64,000 nt of DNA from Christiangramia crocea (GCF_022410465.1 NZ_JAJSON010000016.1:1-64000); one strand, 5' to 3'; positions 32,533-40,830 are shown, numbered from the stretch's first letter. The notes: generated by a model not told the origin, from the letters alone. Translations and numbers: made by a program.

Positions 32533-32877
32533 ACATCAATTTTAATAAAGCTAAACAAAGGTAATAATCTTTAAATCATTAACTTTTAAAAGAAAACATA
32601 AAAAAAGAGAGGTTAAAAATAACCTCTCTTCCTGACAAATTTAAATTTATAAAAAATTGTCTGTAATTAGATTCCATTTTGCAGATTTCCGAAATTCCTT
32701 ATTGAAATAAACGAGCAAAAAAGCGGCGTTTTTAGTGTTAGTTTTTGGTCGTTAGTAATCAGGATGCATCCTGAAATGTGCCACTTTTTTGCAAGTTTAC
32801 CGGGGTAGATATAGATATACCTTCAAAATTTTTCATTGATCTGCTGCCCTGGAGTTGGTTTCTCCGTTGCCGGGCAT
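32533..32877. other. Intergenic stretch holding a terminator only
   Basis: Divergent promoters are not expected here, because the flanking genes both read on the minus strand. The only clear element is the terminator at 32606-32629, which lies 250 bases past the exported protein gene and therefore gives it a long 3' tail. No gene is visible in that tail. Confidence 0.5.
32600..32632 (-). terminator. Terminator after the small exported protein gene
   Basis: AGAGAGGTTA (32606-32615) and TAACCTCTCT (32620-32629) form a perfect 10-bp stem with loop AAAA; seven T follow on the minus strand. Confidence 0.88.
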
Positions 32878-33228
32878 TTACTTGTCGCTGTCTGTCTTAT
32901 CATCTTTTTCCAGCCACTTACCGTCCTGATCTATATAGACCTTTTCGATTTCTCCATTCACATCAATCTTTAACTTATAAACTTTCTTATCGTCTTTAGT
33001 CTTTACCCATGCCTCAGTTGCTACAGCACCATTATAATCTGTCATTAGAGCATCCTTTACGGCCTGTGGCAAAGCTGTCACATCTACAGAAGCAAATTCC
33101 TCCTGTTCCACTTCCACCTCAACTTCGGTTTCAATCTCTTCAATCTCTTCTTCTTCCTGAGCCTGTAAGTTCTGGGTTGCGAAGAACATAGCTCCAAGGG
33201 CCATGATACTTAGTGCAAACTTTTTCAT
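32878..33228 (-). CDS. Small exported PepSY-like protein
   Basis: A 116-residue secreted protein: signal peptide 1-23 ending LQAQ, an acidic stretch of Glu and Val repeats (about 24-46), then a domain with LPQAVKDALMTDYNGAVATEAWVKTKDDKKVYKLKIDVNGEIEKVYIDQDGKWLE. The pattern (short helix, then two strands with V..A....DG..YK..) resembles PepSY-like periplasmic proteins of Bacteroidota (DUF2874). Function unknown; members often bind or inhibit other exported proteins. It stands alone between the sigma-54 activator and arfB. Confidence 0.7.
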   Translation of the reverse strand: MKKFALSIMALGAMFFATQNLQAQEEEEIEEIETEVEVEVEQEEFASVDVTALPQAVKDALMTDYNGAVATEAWVKTKDDKKVYKLKIDVNGEIEKVYIDQDGKWLEKDDKTDSDK

Positions 33229-33729
33229 AATAATTTAAGTTTTAGTGATATTGTTTATTACTAGTAATAGAGGAATAATTATGCCGTTTTGATTCAATTA
33301 TCACAAAATGCTTAATAATCAACACCTTAACACATATCCATCTGATCTTTTCACAAAATTTTATGTAGAAGTTTGAAAGATTTTCATCAGAATCTGTGGA
33401 AATTCATCCTCATCTTTAGCAGGCACTAAGTGATCTTATAACCTTAATTGAAGTATATAAATAGAAAAGGCTCCGTTTGGAGCCTTTTCAATCCGAAAAT
33501 CTAAATTATAAAACAGAATAAATTTGCCAGTCAGCAATTCATTCCATTCCCAATACTAACCTATCTTAATCATTGTAAAAACCGTACCAGTAAGAAAAAA
33601 GCACATTCAAAACCTATTGTTCTCTGACTAATAGATAGTTAACTAAATTATAAGATTTTTAGAGGTGTGGAATTTTGCCGGAAAAATTGTAGACTCCCCA
33701 TAAAAAGTGGGGAAATTATCCCCGGTTTT
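33229..33729. other. Intergenic stretch with two hairpins
   Basis: About 500 bases without a credible gene. It contains a strong bidirectional terminator (33464-33489) and, nearer to arfB, a weaker hairpin TCCCCA (33695-33700) / TGGGGA (33708-33713). The interval 33490-33690 could carry a 3' tail of the arfB transcript or a small RNA ending at the terminator, but nothing in the sequence decides this. Confidence 0.5.
33464..33489. terminator. Bidirectional terminator
   Basis: GAAAAGGCTCC (33464-33474) and GGAGCCTTTTC (33479-33489), perfect 11-bp stem with loop GTTT. It would end the minus-strand operon of 33730-37076. Confidence 0.8.
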
Positions 33730-34131
33730 CTATTTCAGCGGATCTTTCCGGTTTGCCTTGAGCTCCGACTTTTTTCTTTTTTCTTTCAGGCGTTTGATTT
33801 TTGAAGCTTTAGTAGGTTTGGTCCTCTTTCTTTTCTTAGGTTTTTTAAGCGCCTCTTTCACTTCGTTAAAAAAGGTATGGGTTACAGTCTCTTTATTTGC
33901 AGACTGACTCCTGGAATCCTCGCTGCTCATCTTCAGAATCCCATCCTTATTTATCCTTCCGGAAAGTTTCCTTTGCAACAGGTTCCTTTCTTCTTCTGAA
34001 AGACCTTCTGAATTTAAAACATCAAAGCCCAGTTCCACCTTGGTTGCGGTCTTGTTTGCATGCTGGCCACCAGGGCCGGAACTGCGAACTGCCTTATACT
34101 CAAGCTCTCTGAGGATGAGGTCCTGATCCAT
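33730..34131 (-). CDS. arfB: Alternative ribosome-rescue factor ArfB
   Basis: A 133-residue peptidyl-tRNA hydrolase of the release-factor class lacking a codon-recognition domain. The GGQ loop is intact (SSGPGGQHANKTATKVEL, near residues 18-35), and a Lys/Arg-rich C-terminal tail (PKKRKRTKPTKASKIKRLKEKRKKSE) that enters the empty mRNA channel of stalled ribosomes is present. It starts one base after the DUF4301 gene and is the last gene of the five-gene operon. Confidence 0.94.
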   Translation of the reverse strand: MDQDLILRELEYKAVRSSGPGGQHANKTATKVELGFDVLNSEGLSEEERNLLQRKLSGRINKDGILKMSSEDSRSQSANKETVTHTFFNEVKEALKKPKKRKRTKPTKASKIKRLKEKRKKSELKANRKDPLK

Positions 34132-34132
34132 A

Positions 34133-35671
34133 CTAGCCAGGCTGGTGAGATTCCTTCAACAGGTCGGAGACCGTCTTCACGGGGTTAAAGGTTTCCACCG
34201 GCACCTCAACAAAAATAGTATTCCATTTTGCCATGCCTCCATTCCAGAGACCCGGTCGCTCAAGTGCCTTTAAAGGCTTGCCGTCTTTGGTCTTATCAGC
34301 TATAAAACTCATTTCCTGGTCTACATATCTGTGAAGATCATAGCTTTTACCATTATGGTCTCTCAGGCTACACACGATATCTACCGGGTTGAAATGCGTT
34401 GCTTCCTTAGCTGTTTTGGCCTGCTCCGGATTTTCATTATCTATCTGTGCGCCTTCAATAATCTGAAGTGAGATCGTGCCCTTCTTATCCTTAACGAGGA
34501 ACGGTCCTCCTCCAGGTTCTCCTTCATTTTTTACCATTCCACAAACGCGTAACGGCCTGTGAAGTTTTTCTCTGAGATAATCTTCAGAAGCATTGTCTCC
34601 GGAAGTCTCCTTAACAAAGAGTTCTTTGTTTAGAAAACTCTGTATCTCCTGAAGCTTATCTTCCGTAACGTGGCCTGAGTCAAGGACTTCAAGATATTCG
34701 AAAATCTTTTTCTGAACTCTGAAAAGCTTGCCCCCAAGCATTTTCTTAAAGTCAACCACAAGCTGGATTTGATCTTCAGTCACTACATTGTCAATATTCT
34801 TAACAAAAACGATATCTTCCTCAAGCTGATTCAGGTTCTCGATCAGGGCACCATGACCTCCCGGCCTGAAGAAAAGATCCTCTTCTTCAGTTCTAAAAGG
34901 TCTGAAATCATTATCAACCGCTATGGTATCGGTTTTAGGGTCCTGATAGGAATATTCTATTTCAAATTTAATCCCGGTCTTCTCCTCCACTCTCTCCCTG
35001 ATCTCCTTCCATTCGCCCTGAAATTTCTCCTTATCTCCTTTGGAAACCGTAAAATGCAATTTGGCCACACCTTTCACACTTATATATTTTGCCGCTTCGA
35101 TTAGATGTTCTTCAAAAGCCGTGGCAATATGTGAATCATATTTATGAAAAGGCACCAGCCCCTTGGGAAGATTGCTCAGGTAAAGTCCGTCAGATTCGAG
35201 AATGGTCTTAACCAATATTTTATGTTGTTCGTCATGAGACAGGGAATCATAATCCGGATGGTTCTTTTTAGTTCTTTCCAGTGCATGGTCATAAAAAGGA
35301 AGTTTCTCCATATGATTAAAAAATCTTTGAAGATCATTATCTCCCTTCTCATCAAGATAGGCTCTCAGCCCCTGTTTTTCGGGTTGAAACTCATCTGCAA
35401 AGTTATGGAGGGCCTTGAACATTCGTGTAGCTGCTCCTGAGGCAGGAACAAATTTCAGAATGCTATGATCATCCTTTTCAGAATCGTAAAAACTTATCAG
35501 CTCTTTCTTTTCATTCTCATCAATCTGGCTTATTCCCTTTCCTATGGTTGCAGCCTCGGTAATATTCACTTTTATATTACCTCTTTTAAAAATCTCTATC
35601 TGTTCTTCTACTTCCCTGGTAGAAAGTCCTTTTTCATCTATTTGCAGTATATCCTTCTCACTAAAATTCAC
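34133..35671 (-). CDS. DUF4301 family protein
   Basis: A 512-residue cytoplasmic protein conserved in Bacteroidota but of unknown function. The typical family segments are FVPASGAATRMFKALHNF near 78-95 (with a Gly-rich PASGAATRM loop that resembles a sugar-nucleotidyl-transferase signature, GxGxxxR), FRPGGHGALIENLNQL near 268, and VCGMVKNEGEPGGGPFLVKD near 377. A nucleotidyl-transferase-like fold is a fair guess, not shown. It overlaps the NadR-like kinase by 11 bases and precedes arfB by one base, so it belongs to the operon with the vitamin transporter. Confidence 0.82.
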   Translation of the reverse strand: MNFSEKDILQIDEKGLSTREVEEQIEIFKRGNIKVNITEAATIGKGISQIDENEKKELISFYDSEKDDHSILKFVPASGAATRMFKALHNFADEFQPEKQGLRAYLDEKGDNDLQRFFNHMEKLPFYDHALERTKKNHPDYDSLSHDEQHKILVKTILESDGLYLSNLPKGLVPFHKYDSHIATAFEEHLIEAAKYISVKGVAKLHFTVSKGDKEKFQGEWKEIRERVEEKTGIKFEIEYSYQDPKTDTIAVDNDFRPFRTEEEDLFFRPGGHGALIENLNQLEEDIVFVKNIDNVVTEDQIQLVVDFKKMLGGKLFRVQKKIFEYLEVLDSGHVTEDKLQEIQSFLNKELFVKETSGDNASEDYLREKLHRPLRVCGMVKNEGEPGGGPFLVKDKKGTISLQIIEGAQIDNENPEQAKTAKEATHFNPVDIVCSLRDHNGKSYDLHRYVDQEMSFIADKTKDGKPLKALERPGLWNGGMAKWNTIFVEVPVETFNPVKTVSDLLKESHQPG

Positions 35672-36239
35672 GGTTATTTTCTTTTAATAGTTGGTTAATC
35701 TTTTTAACGGCGCTATTCAGGCGCTCTTCCCTGTTACCCTTCAGTATAAAATAAGGTCTTTGATGCTGATCCAGTGCATTTTTAAATCTCTGAAACATAC
35801 CTTCACGATCGTGAGGCTTATCCCTTAGATCATCAGGAGTCCAGGGAACATCAATATACGTTAAAAAGTATAAATCGTAGTGGTTGTTTAACGCATGTTT
35901 AAGAAGATGGGGGTCGCTCCATCCATCATAATAGGCTTCGGAATACACTTTTAATTCAAGGAGATCGGTATCACAGATAAGAAGTTCTTCGGCTTCGCCG
36001 GAAAGCCGGTTTTCAGTTTCCATCTGCCCTCTTGCAATGGGAAGAATGTCTTTGGACTCACACAATCCTTTTTCCGCATTCCACTTCTCCTGAAGATATT
36101 TCCGCATGTATTCTTTTACAAGAGGCACTCCGAAATATGCGGAAAGATCTTCAGACAAAGTGGTCTTTCCGGTAGATTCAGGTCCAAAAAGGACGATCTT
36201 TATGCAGGGCGCAGGTCGTTGCGCAAGTTCCTTTTCCAT
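35661..36239 (-). CDS. NadR-like P-loop kinase, predicted vitamin kinase
   Basis: A 192-residue P-loop kinase of the ribosylnicotinamide-kinase/NadR C-terminal type, without the nucleotidyltransferase domain of full NadR. Walker A GPESTGKTTL lies at about 19-28, EYMRKYL, CDTDLLELKVYSEAYYDG near 105 and the LID region RDKPHDREGMF near 143. It would trap an imported vitamin by phosphorylation. It overlaps the PnuC-type gene by 40 bases. The usual call is nicotinamide riboside kinase, but the linked thiamine-binding gene makes thiamine an equally good or better substrate (inference). Confidence 0.82.
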   Translation of the reverse strand: MEKELAQRPAPCIKIVLFGPESTGKTTLSEDLSAYFGVPLVKEYMRKYLQEKWNAEKGLCESKDILPIARGQMETENRLSGEAEELLICDTDLLELKVYSEAYYDGWSDPHLLKHALNNHYDLYFLTYIDVPWTPDDLRDKPHDREGMFQRFKNALDQHQRPYFILKGNREERLNSAVKKINQLLKENNREF

Positions 36240-36832
36240 GCTTTGTAACCGTAAATGGCAATAATGGTAAATACCAGGTATTGCAGGCTGGTAAAGGTAA
36301 GGCCTTTATAGAAATATAAAGGAACCGAGATTAGATCACCTATGATCCAGTAGATCCAGTTCTCCAGTTTCCTTTTGGCCATAAGCCACATTCCAACAAA
36401 GAAAATAGCAGTGGTAAGCGTATCTACATAAGCCGTCCAGTTATTCCATTTATCGAAATATTCATATACGCCAAATACAAAGATCAAAGTGGCGATAAAT
36501 ATGAAAACCGACTGATATTTCTCCCTGTGCGTGGTAGAAGTAATTGGTGTGTAATGGGTGGGATCCACTTTCCTTGTCCATATATACCAGCCATATATAC
36601 TCATGGAAAAATAATAGGCGTTGATCATCATATCTCCCAGAAGTTCCCACTGCCAGAGAAGATAAACGAAGATTAGCGTACTCACTATCCCGGTTGGATA
36701 GACCAGAATGTTATTCTGTTTGGAATACCAGACTGATAAAAATCCGAAGATCACGGCGATGATCTCAAGAACGATGAAAAAAGTTGGATACCCGGAATAC
36801 TGATCAAAGAAAAAATCAAAAATCGGCTGCAT
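36200..36832 (-). CDS. PnuC-family vitamin transporter (possible PnuT thiamine transporter)
   Basis: A 210-residue inner-membrane protein with seven to eight predicted helices and PnuC-family signatures (WYSKQNNILVYPTGIVSTLIFVYLLWQW and YYFSMSIYGWYIW, and NWTAYVDTLTTAIFFVGMWLMAKRKLENWIYWIIGD). PnuC proteins facilitate diffusion of nicotinamide riboside; the relatives PnuT carry thiamine and PnuX riboflavin. The first gene of the operon encodes a thiamine-binding-type protein, and it overlaps this one by 17 bases, which favours PnuT. The family alone cannot decide the substrate. Confidence 0.88.
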   Translation of the reverse strand: MQPIFDFFFDQYSGYPTFFIVLEIIAVIFGFLSVWYSKQNNILVYPTGIVSTLIFVYLLWQWELLGDMMINAYYFSMSIYGWYIWTRKVDPTHYTPITSTTHREKYQSVFIFIATLIFVFGVYEYFDKWNNWTAYVDTLTTAIFFVGMWLMAKRKLENWIYWIIGDLISVPLYFYKGLTFTSLQYLVFTIIAIYGYKAWKRNLRNDLRPA

Positions 36833-37076
36833 AGTCGCTCAGATCAGATTTTACGATTTTGACATGTATGAGTCCCCGGTCAATAACCTCAAACGTATTT
36901 TTAATTTCTTTGTTCAGCAAACCCATTACCTCATCATAATCGCCATAGACCTGGGTACTTAGGGGGTTTTCCTTTACTTTAAGCCCCGATTCACGCATTT
37001 TTTTTATGAAATTGGTCACCGCCGGTTCAAAATCATCCTGAAGCGGACTAAGGGTGAGCTCTACTGAAATGTTCAT
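36816..37076 (-). CDS. Thiamine-binding-type protein (DUF77/YkoF-like)
   Basis: An 86-residue protein of the thiamine-binding family related to MTH1187 and YkoF: MNISVELTLSPLQ, PAVTNFIKKMRESGLKVKENPLSTQVYGDYDEVMGLLNK, IHVKIVKSDLSDYAADF. The ferredoxin-like fold is visible from the two beta-alpha-beta units. No signal peptide, so it acts in the cytoplasm, perhaps as a thiamine sensor or carrier. It is the first gene of the operon. Its transcription start should be about 12 bases upstream of the ATG, leaving no room for a riboswitch. Confidence 0.8.
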   Translation of the reverse strand: MNISVELTLSPLQDDFEPAVTNFIKKMRESGLKVKENPLSTQVYGDYDEVMGLLNKEIKNTFEVIDRGLIHVKIVKSDLSDYAADF

Positions 37077-37095
37077 GGAATTCTGTTTTGCCGTC

Positions 37096-37103
37096 CAAAG
37101 TTA
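37096..37103 (-). promoter_or_regulatory. -7 element of the thiamine-binding/pnuC/kinase operon
   Basis: TAACTTTG on the minus strand matches TAnnTTTG. A good TTG at the -33 position is not seen. The distance to the ATG at 37076 implies a leader of only about 13 bases. Confidence 0.5.
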
Positions 37104-37151
37104 GCCAAAACTGAATTGAAAATGCATACCTGAAAAAAGGTTTTAAGCACC

Positions 37152-37232
37152 GGATCATTTCGACGGAGGGCCTCGCCAGGGAAATCTGATTGAAAAAAGT
37201 CCCAGCCTGGATTTCTCAATGATTTCGAAAGA
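37152..37232. repeat. Imperfect palindromic interspersed repeat
   Basis: The stretch begins ATCATTTCGACGGAGGGCCT and ends GGATTTCTCAATGATTTCGA. These two ends are roughly inverted to each other, with GGGAAATCT in the first arm. The form (CATTTCGACgGAG...AAATCT / AGATTTCTC...) is the common Bacteroidota intergenic palindrome. A further fragment (CAGTTCAGC...GTACTGAGC) lies near 37273-37296. Confidence 0.55.
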
Positions 37233-37336
37233 ACTAATAAAGCAGGTTGAAAGTAAAAAGGCCCTGAAACCAGTTCAGCATAACCTGTACTGAGCCTTAA
37301 AATTGAAGTTATTAAACCCTTACAGATTAGCCATCG

Positions 37337-37723
37337 CTATTTCATTGAATGTATTCCTATCATATTACCTTCAGTATCTTTCGCCAGGCTGATAAAACCG
37401 TATTCACCTATAGACATTTTAGATCTTTCCACTTTGCCGCCGGCATCCTCCACCCTGGCTTCTTCGATACTACAATCTTCACTGGCAAAGTATACAATCG
37501 TACTATTCCCTCCGGCTTCCACTCCCTGAGCCTGTACCAAAGCTCCTGAAGTTTTTCCTTTAGATTCCATATCACCTGGAAAGGCCCACATTTTTAAGGC
37601 CTCTTCAGTTGGATCGGACAACTGTGAGAGCTCTACCTGAAATACCTTTTCATAAAAGGATTTCGCCCGGTCCATATCATTCACATAAATCTCGAACCAA
37701 ACAACGGGATTTTCAGTTTTCAT
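37337..37723 (-). CDS. VOC (glyoxalase-like) family protein
   Basis: A 128-residue vicinal-oxygen-chelate protein: MKTENPVVWFEIYVNDMDRAKSFYEKVF at the start and the second beta-alpha-beta-beta unit ending EGNMIGIHSMK. A single VOC domain that should act as a dimer, possibly binding a metal; substrate unknown. The ATG at 37723 was chosen because an in-frame TTG at 37738 lies inside a TAACTTTG -7 element at 37743-37736 and could not be in the transcript. Confidence 0.85.
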   Translation of the reverse strand: MKTENPVVWFEIYVNDMDRAKSFYEKVFQVELSQLSDPTEEALKMWAFPGDMESKGKTSGALVQAQGVEAGGNSTIVYFASEDCSIEEARVEDAGGKVERSKMSIGEYGFISLAKDTEGNMIGIHSMK

Positions 37724-37735
37724 AATTAATTGATT

Positions 37736-37743
37736 CAAAGTTA
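37736..37743 (-). promoter_or_regulatory. -7 element of the VOC gene
   Basis: TAACTTTG on the minus strand, 13 bases before the ATG at 37723. No clear -33 TTG partner. Confidence 0.5.
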
Positions 37744-38022
37744 GAGCCTTAAATTTAATACTCTTTACTGAATTTCAAACACTTATAAGTGTCATAACTC
37801 AAAAAAGTAATAAAAACCTGCAAATAAAGTTGTAGAGATCTCTCATTGTGTTTGATGACTGAAATAATTACCTCGGAAAATGATTGGGTATCTTATTATG
37901 TAGACCCCGAAAACAGTTCAGGTTGACAACTGTGGTATTGAGAATGTCAAAGTGCTTAAAAAGCGAGGTAACCAATAATAAGAAATTTGAATTAAATATT
38001 TCAGACCGGGCAGAGTAGGAAC

Positions 38023-38742
38023 CTATTCCCGGAAACTACCATTTTCAAAAGCAGTTCCAATCACAACCAGATCGGCTCCTGCATTATAGGCATTCTGAAG
38101 TTGCGTAGTGCTGCGAATACCCCCTCCCACGATCAACGGGATCTCAAGCGCCGACTTAACCGACCGGATAATCTCTTCAGACACGTGTGTTTCAGCTCCG
38201 CTGCCTGCTTCGAGATAGATGAGTTTTTTTCCTGAATACTGTCCTGCCAGTGCGGTATTCACAATATTCTCGATATCATCCTGAGATAAAGGAATGGTAT
38301 TGCTCACTTTATGGACCGAACATTTCTTTCCGCCATCGATAAGTATATACCCTGTGGGTATGATCTCCAGCTGGGTATTTTTAATTTTTTTGACAGATTT
38401 CACTTGCTGCTCTATCAAATATTCCGGATTTCTTCCTGAAATAAGACTTAAAAAAAGAAGTGCATCAGCATGGCCCGAAATCTGGCTGTGATCTCCAGGA
38501 AACAGGATCACAGGAAGTTCCGTTATGTCCTTCAGTATTTTTACGACTTCACAGGTCCGGCCTTCGGCAACAACACTTCCGCCAACAAAAATATGGGTAG
38601 TGACTTCCGGTAAATTGCTTAGAAAACCACTTGCATTATTTTCATCGAATTTGTCGGGGTCTATCAGCACCGCCAAAAGTTTCTGTTTCATATTGACCTC
38701 GCTTATGATCCCGGCCAAACATAGGTTAGCATCAGTTATCAT
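38023..38742 (-). CDS. Geranylgeranylglyceryl/heptaprenylglyceryl phosphate synthase
   Basis: A 239-residue TIM-barrel prenyltransferase of the GGGPS/PcrB family: MLAVLIDPDKFD-type start (KLLAVLIDPDKFDE near 20-33), HIFVGGSVVAEG, LFPGDHSQISGHADALLFLSLISGRNPEYLI, YLEAGSGAE and the phosphate-binding end LIVGGGIRSTTQLQNAYNAGADLVVIGTAFE. It joins a polyprenyl diphosphate to glycerol-1-phosphate, making an ether-linked lipid precursor that is archaeal-like; flavobacterial members make the geranylgeranyl product. It overlaps the upstream phosphopantetheinyl transferase by 4 bases (ATGA). Confidence 0.93.
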   Translation of the reverse strand: MITDANLCLAGIISEVNMKQKLLAVLIDPDKFDENNASGFLSNLPEVTTHIFVGGSVVAEGRTCEVVKILKDITELPVILFPGDHSQISGHADALLFLSLISGRNPEYLIEQQVKSVKKIKNTQLEIIPTGYILIDGGKKCSVHKVSNTIPLSQDDIENIVNTALAGQYSGKKLIYLEAGSGAETHVSEEIIRSVKSALEIPLIVGGGIRSTTQLQNAYNAGADLVVIGTAFENGSFRE

Positions 38743-39386
38743 GAATCGCCGTTATTGCCGGAAGGAAGGGCATATACACAGGTGAAATTTTCGAATTCCA
38801 GGAATTCTATATCAAACCAGCTATCAATTCCATTATATCTAACATGGGTGGTGGTTTTGGAATCGTCAAAGTCGAAATCGGTCACATTTATATGTTGAAG
38901 AAAGCCGATCCCGGGTTGGGCCAGAAGTTTATAAACCGATTCTTTCGCCCCCCAGACAATGGTAAGTTTTCTTATAAGGGCATCTTCATTGGCCAGGGTA
39001 TGGTATTCGTCAAGCGGGGTGAACTTATTGGCTATCTTGAGTATCTTCTCCCGTTGCTTTTCAATATCTATCCCAACATGATCATCACTAACAATGATCG
39101 CCGTAAAATTGAAAGAATGGGTGATAGAAATATATCTATTATCTACAAGATGCGGTTTGCCCAGATCATCATAATAAAGATCCTCATCTACATATCCGGC
39201 TTCTGCCATTAGATGCCTGATACTCATAAATCCGCGGCGGTGGATCTCAGATTTCATTCCATCTACCCGCCTCTGGCAGTGCGGGGTAAGTCTGATTCCA
39301 TCTGCGAGCCATTCGTAAGGTTCTTCCACCTTCCAAATGAAGGCTTTAGTATGCTTGTTTACTGTTATTGTTTTGTAAAGAGGCAT
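38739..39386 (-). CDS. 4'-phosphopantetheinyl transferase
   Basis: A 215-residue Sfp/HetI-type transferase that adds the phosphopantetheine arm of coenzyme A to carrier proteins. Motifs: SITHSFNFTAIIVSDDHVGIDIEKQREKI (metal-binding Asp and Glu of the GIDIE run) and WGAKESVYKLLAQPG (the W.KEa.yKl signature). One or two such enzymes serve fatty-acid acyl carrier proteins. Translationally coupled with the GGGP synthase gene. Confidence 0.92.
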   Translation of the reverse strand: MPLYKTITVNKHTKAFIWKVEEPYEWLADGIRLTPHCQRRVDGMKSEIHRRGFMSIRHLMAEAGYVDEDLYYDDLGKPHLVDNRYISITHSFNFTAIIVSDDHVGIDIEKQREKILKIANKFTPLDEYHTLANEDALIRKLTIVWGAKESVYKLLAQPGIGFLQHINVTDFDFDDSKTTTHVRYNGIDSWFDIEFLEFENFTCVYALPSGNNGDS

Positions 39387-39406
39387 AAATTTTCTAAGAG
39401 TTTCCG

Positions 39407-39414
39407 TATTTTTG
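39407..39414 (+). promoter_or_regulatory. -7 element of ahcY
   Basis: TATTTTTG matches TAnnTTTG and lies 35 bases before the ahcY ATG. No clear TTG at the proper distance upstream. Confidence 0.45.
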
Positions 39415-39449
39415 CAGCTGATTAAACGCTAATATTCAAATATAATAAT

Positions 39450-40766
39450 ATGTCGACTAAAACAGTGCCTTATACTAAGTATAAAGTAAAAGATATTTCC
39501 CTGGCTGAATGGGGACGAAGAGAGATAGAACTCGCAGAAGCCGAAATGCCGGGACTTATGGCACTTCGTGAAGAATATGGAGAATCCAAGCCTTTAAAAG
39601 GAACCAGAATTGCCGGATGTTTACATATGACCATTCAAACGGCGGTTCTTATTGAAACCCTTGTAGAGCTTGGTGCAGAAGTCACCTGGAGTTCATGTAA
39701 TATTTTCTCTACCCAGGATCATGCCGCCGCCGCTATCGCTGCTGCAGGTATTTCTGTTTATGCCTGGAAAGGAATGACCGAAGAGGAATTCAACTGGTGT
39801 ATAGAGCAAACTCTTTTCTTCGGGGAAGAACGTAAGCCATTGAATATGATCCTTGATGACGGAGGAGATCTTACCAATATGGTACTGGATGAATATCCTG
39901 AATTAGGGAAAGGCATCAAAGGTCTTTCTGAAGAGACTACCACCGGGGTTCACAGACTTTATGAGCGTATGAGAAATGGAACCCTTCCTATGCCTGCCAT
40001 CAACGTTAACGATTCCGTTACCAAATCGAAATTTGACAATAAATACGGATGCCGTGAAAGCTCGGTAGATGCTATTCGCCGTGCCACCGATGTAATGCTG
40101 GCCGGAAAACGTGTAGTGGTTTGCGGATATGGAGATGTTGGTAAGGGAACTGCTGCTTCTTTTAGAGGTGCCGGTTCTATAGTTACCGTTACTGAAATCG
40201 ATCCTATTTGTGCGCTTCAGGCAGCTATGGATGGTTATGAAGTTAAGAAACTGGAAACCGTGCTTCCAAAGGCCGATATCGTAATTACTGCGACAGGTAA
40301 TAAGGATATAGTTACCGGAAAGCATTTTGAGGCGATGAAAGACAAGACGATCGTTTGTAATATAGGTCATTTTGACAATGAGATTGATGTCGCCTGGTTA
40401 AAGGAGAATCATGGAAATACCAAAGTGGAGATCAAGCCACAGGTTGACAAGTATACCGTAAATGGAAACGACATCATCTTACTTGCTGAAGGCCGTCTGG
40501 TAAACCTTGGATGTGCCACAGGTCATCCCAGCTTCGTGATGAGTAACTCCTTCACCAACCAGACGCTGGCTCAGATAGAACTTTGGAAGAATACCGATCA
40601 ATACGAAAACAAGGTTTATATGCTTCCAAAACATCTTGATGAGAAGGTTGCGAAACTTCACCTGGAAAGAATTGGTGTGGAGCTTACCGAACTGAAACAG
40701 GATCAGGCTGAATATATAGGAGTGGAAGTAAAAGGACCTTTCAAACCCGAATATTACAGATACTAA
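39450..40766 (+). CDS. ahcY: Adenosylhomocysteinase
   Basis: A 438-residue enzyme that hydrolyses S-adenosylhomocysteine to homocysteine and adenosine, using tightly bound NAD. Seen: the start [23 protein letters not shown], substrate residues in [17 protein letters not shown] and [17 protein letters not shown], lysine and Asp in [18 protein letters not shown], the NAD loop [15 protein letters not shown] and the C-terminal KPEYYRY that reaches into the neighbouring subunit. Full length. A strong terminator follows. Confidence 0.97.
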   Translation: MSTKTVPYTKYKVKDISLAEWGRREIELAEAEMPGLMALREEYGESKPLKGTRIAGCLHMTIQTAVLIETLVELGAEVTWSSCNIFSTQDHAAAAIAAAGISVYAWKGMTEEEFNWCIEQTLFFGEERKPLNMILDDGGDLTNMVLDEYPELGKGIKGLSEETTTGVHRLYERMRNGTLPMPAINVNDSVTKSKFDNKYGCRESSVDAIRRATDVMLAGKRVVVCGYGDVGKGTAASFRGAGSIVTVTEIDPICALQAAMDGYEVKKLETVLPKADIVITATGNKDIVTGKHFEAMKDKTIVCNIGHFDNEIDVAWLKENHGNTKVEIKPQVDKYTVNGNDIILLAEGRLVNLGCATGHPSFVMSNSFTNQTLAQIELWKNTDQYENKVYMLPKHLDEKVAKLHLERIGVELTELKQDQAEYIGVEVKGPFKPEYYRY

Positions 40767-40800
40767 TAAAGATTAAGGTAATTAGATTTGAGATATTAAT

Positions 40801-40830
40801 AAGCTCCCACTGTTGCGGGGGCTTTTTTTA
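40801..40830 (+). terminator. Terminator after ahcY
   Basis: AAGCTCCC (40801-40808) pairs with GGGGGCTT (40817-40824), one G-T pair, then seven T. Confidence 0.88.

Noticed and set aside
37077-37151. TPP riboswitch upstream of the thiamine-binding gene
   Set aside because: None of the conserved thi-box pieces are visible, and the -7 element lies too close to the ATG.
37855-38018. Two adjoining short frames (23 and 30 codons, plus strand) that look like a frameshifted small protein
   Set aside because: Too short, no recognisable family, and no sign of a start signal. May be a decayed gene, but not supportable.
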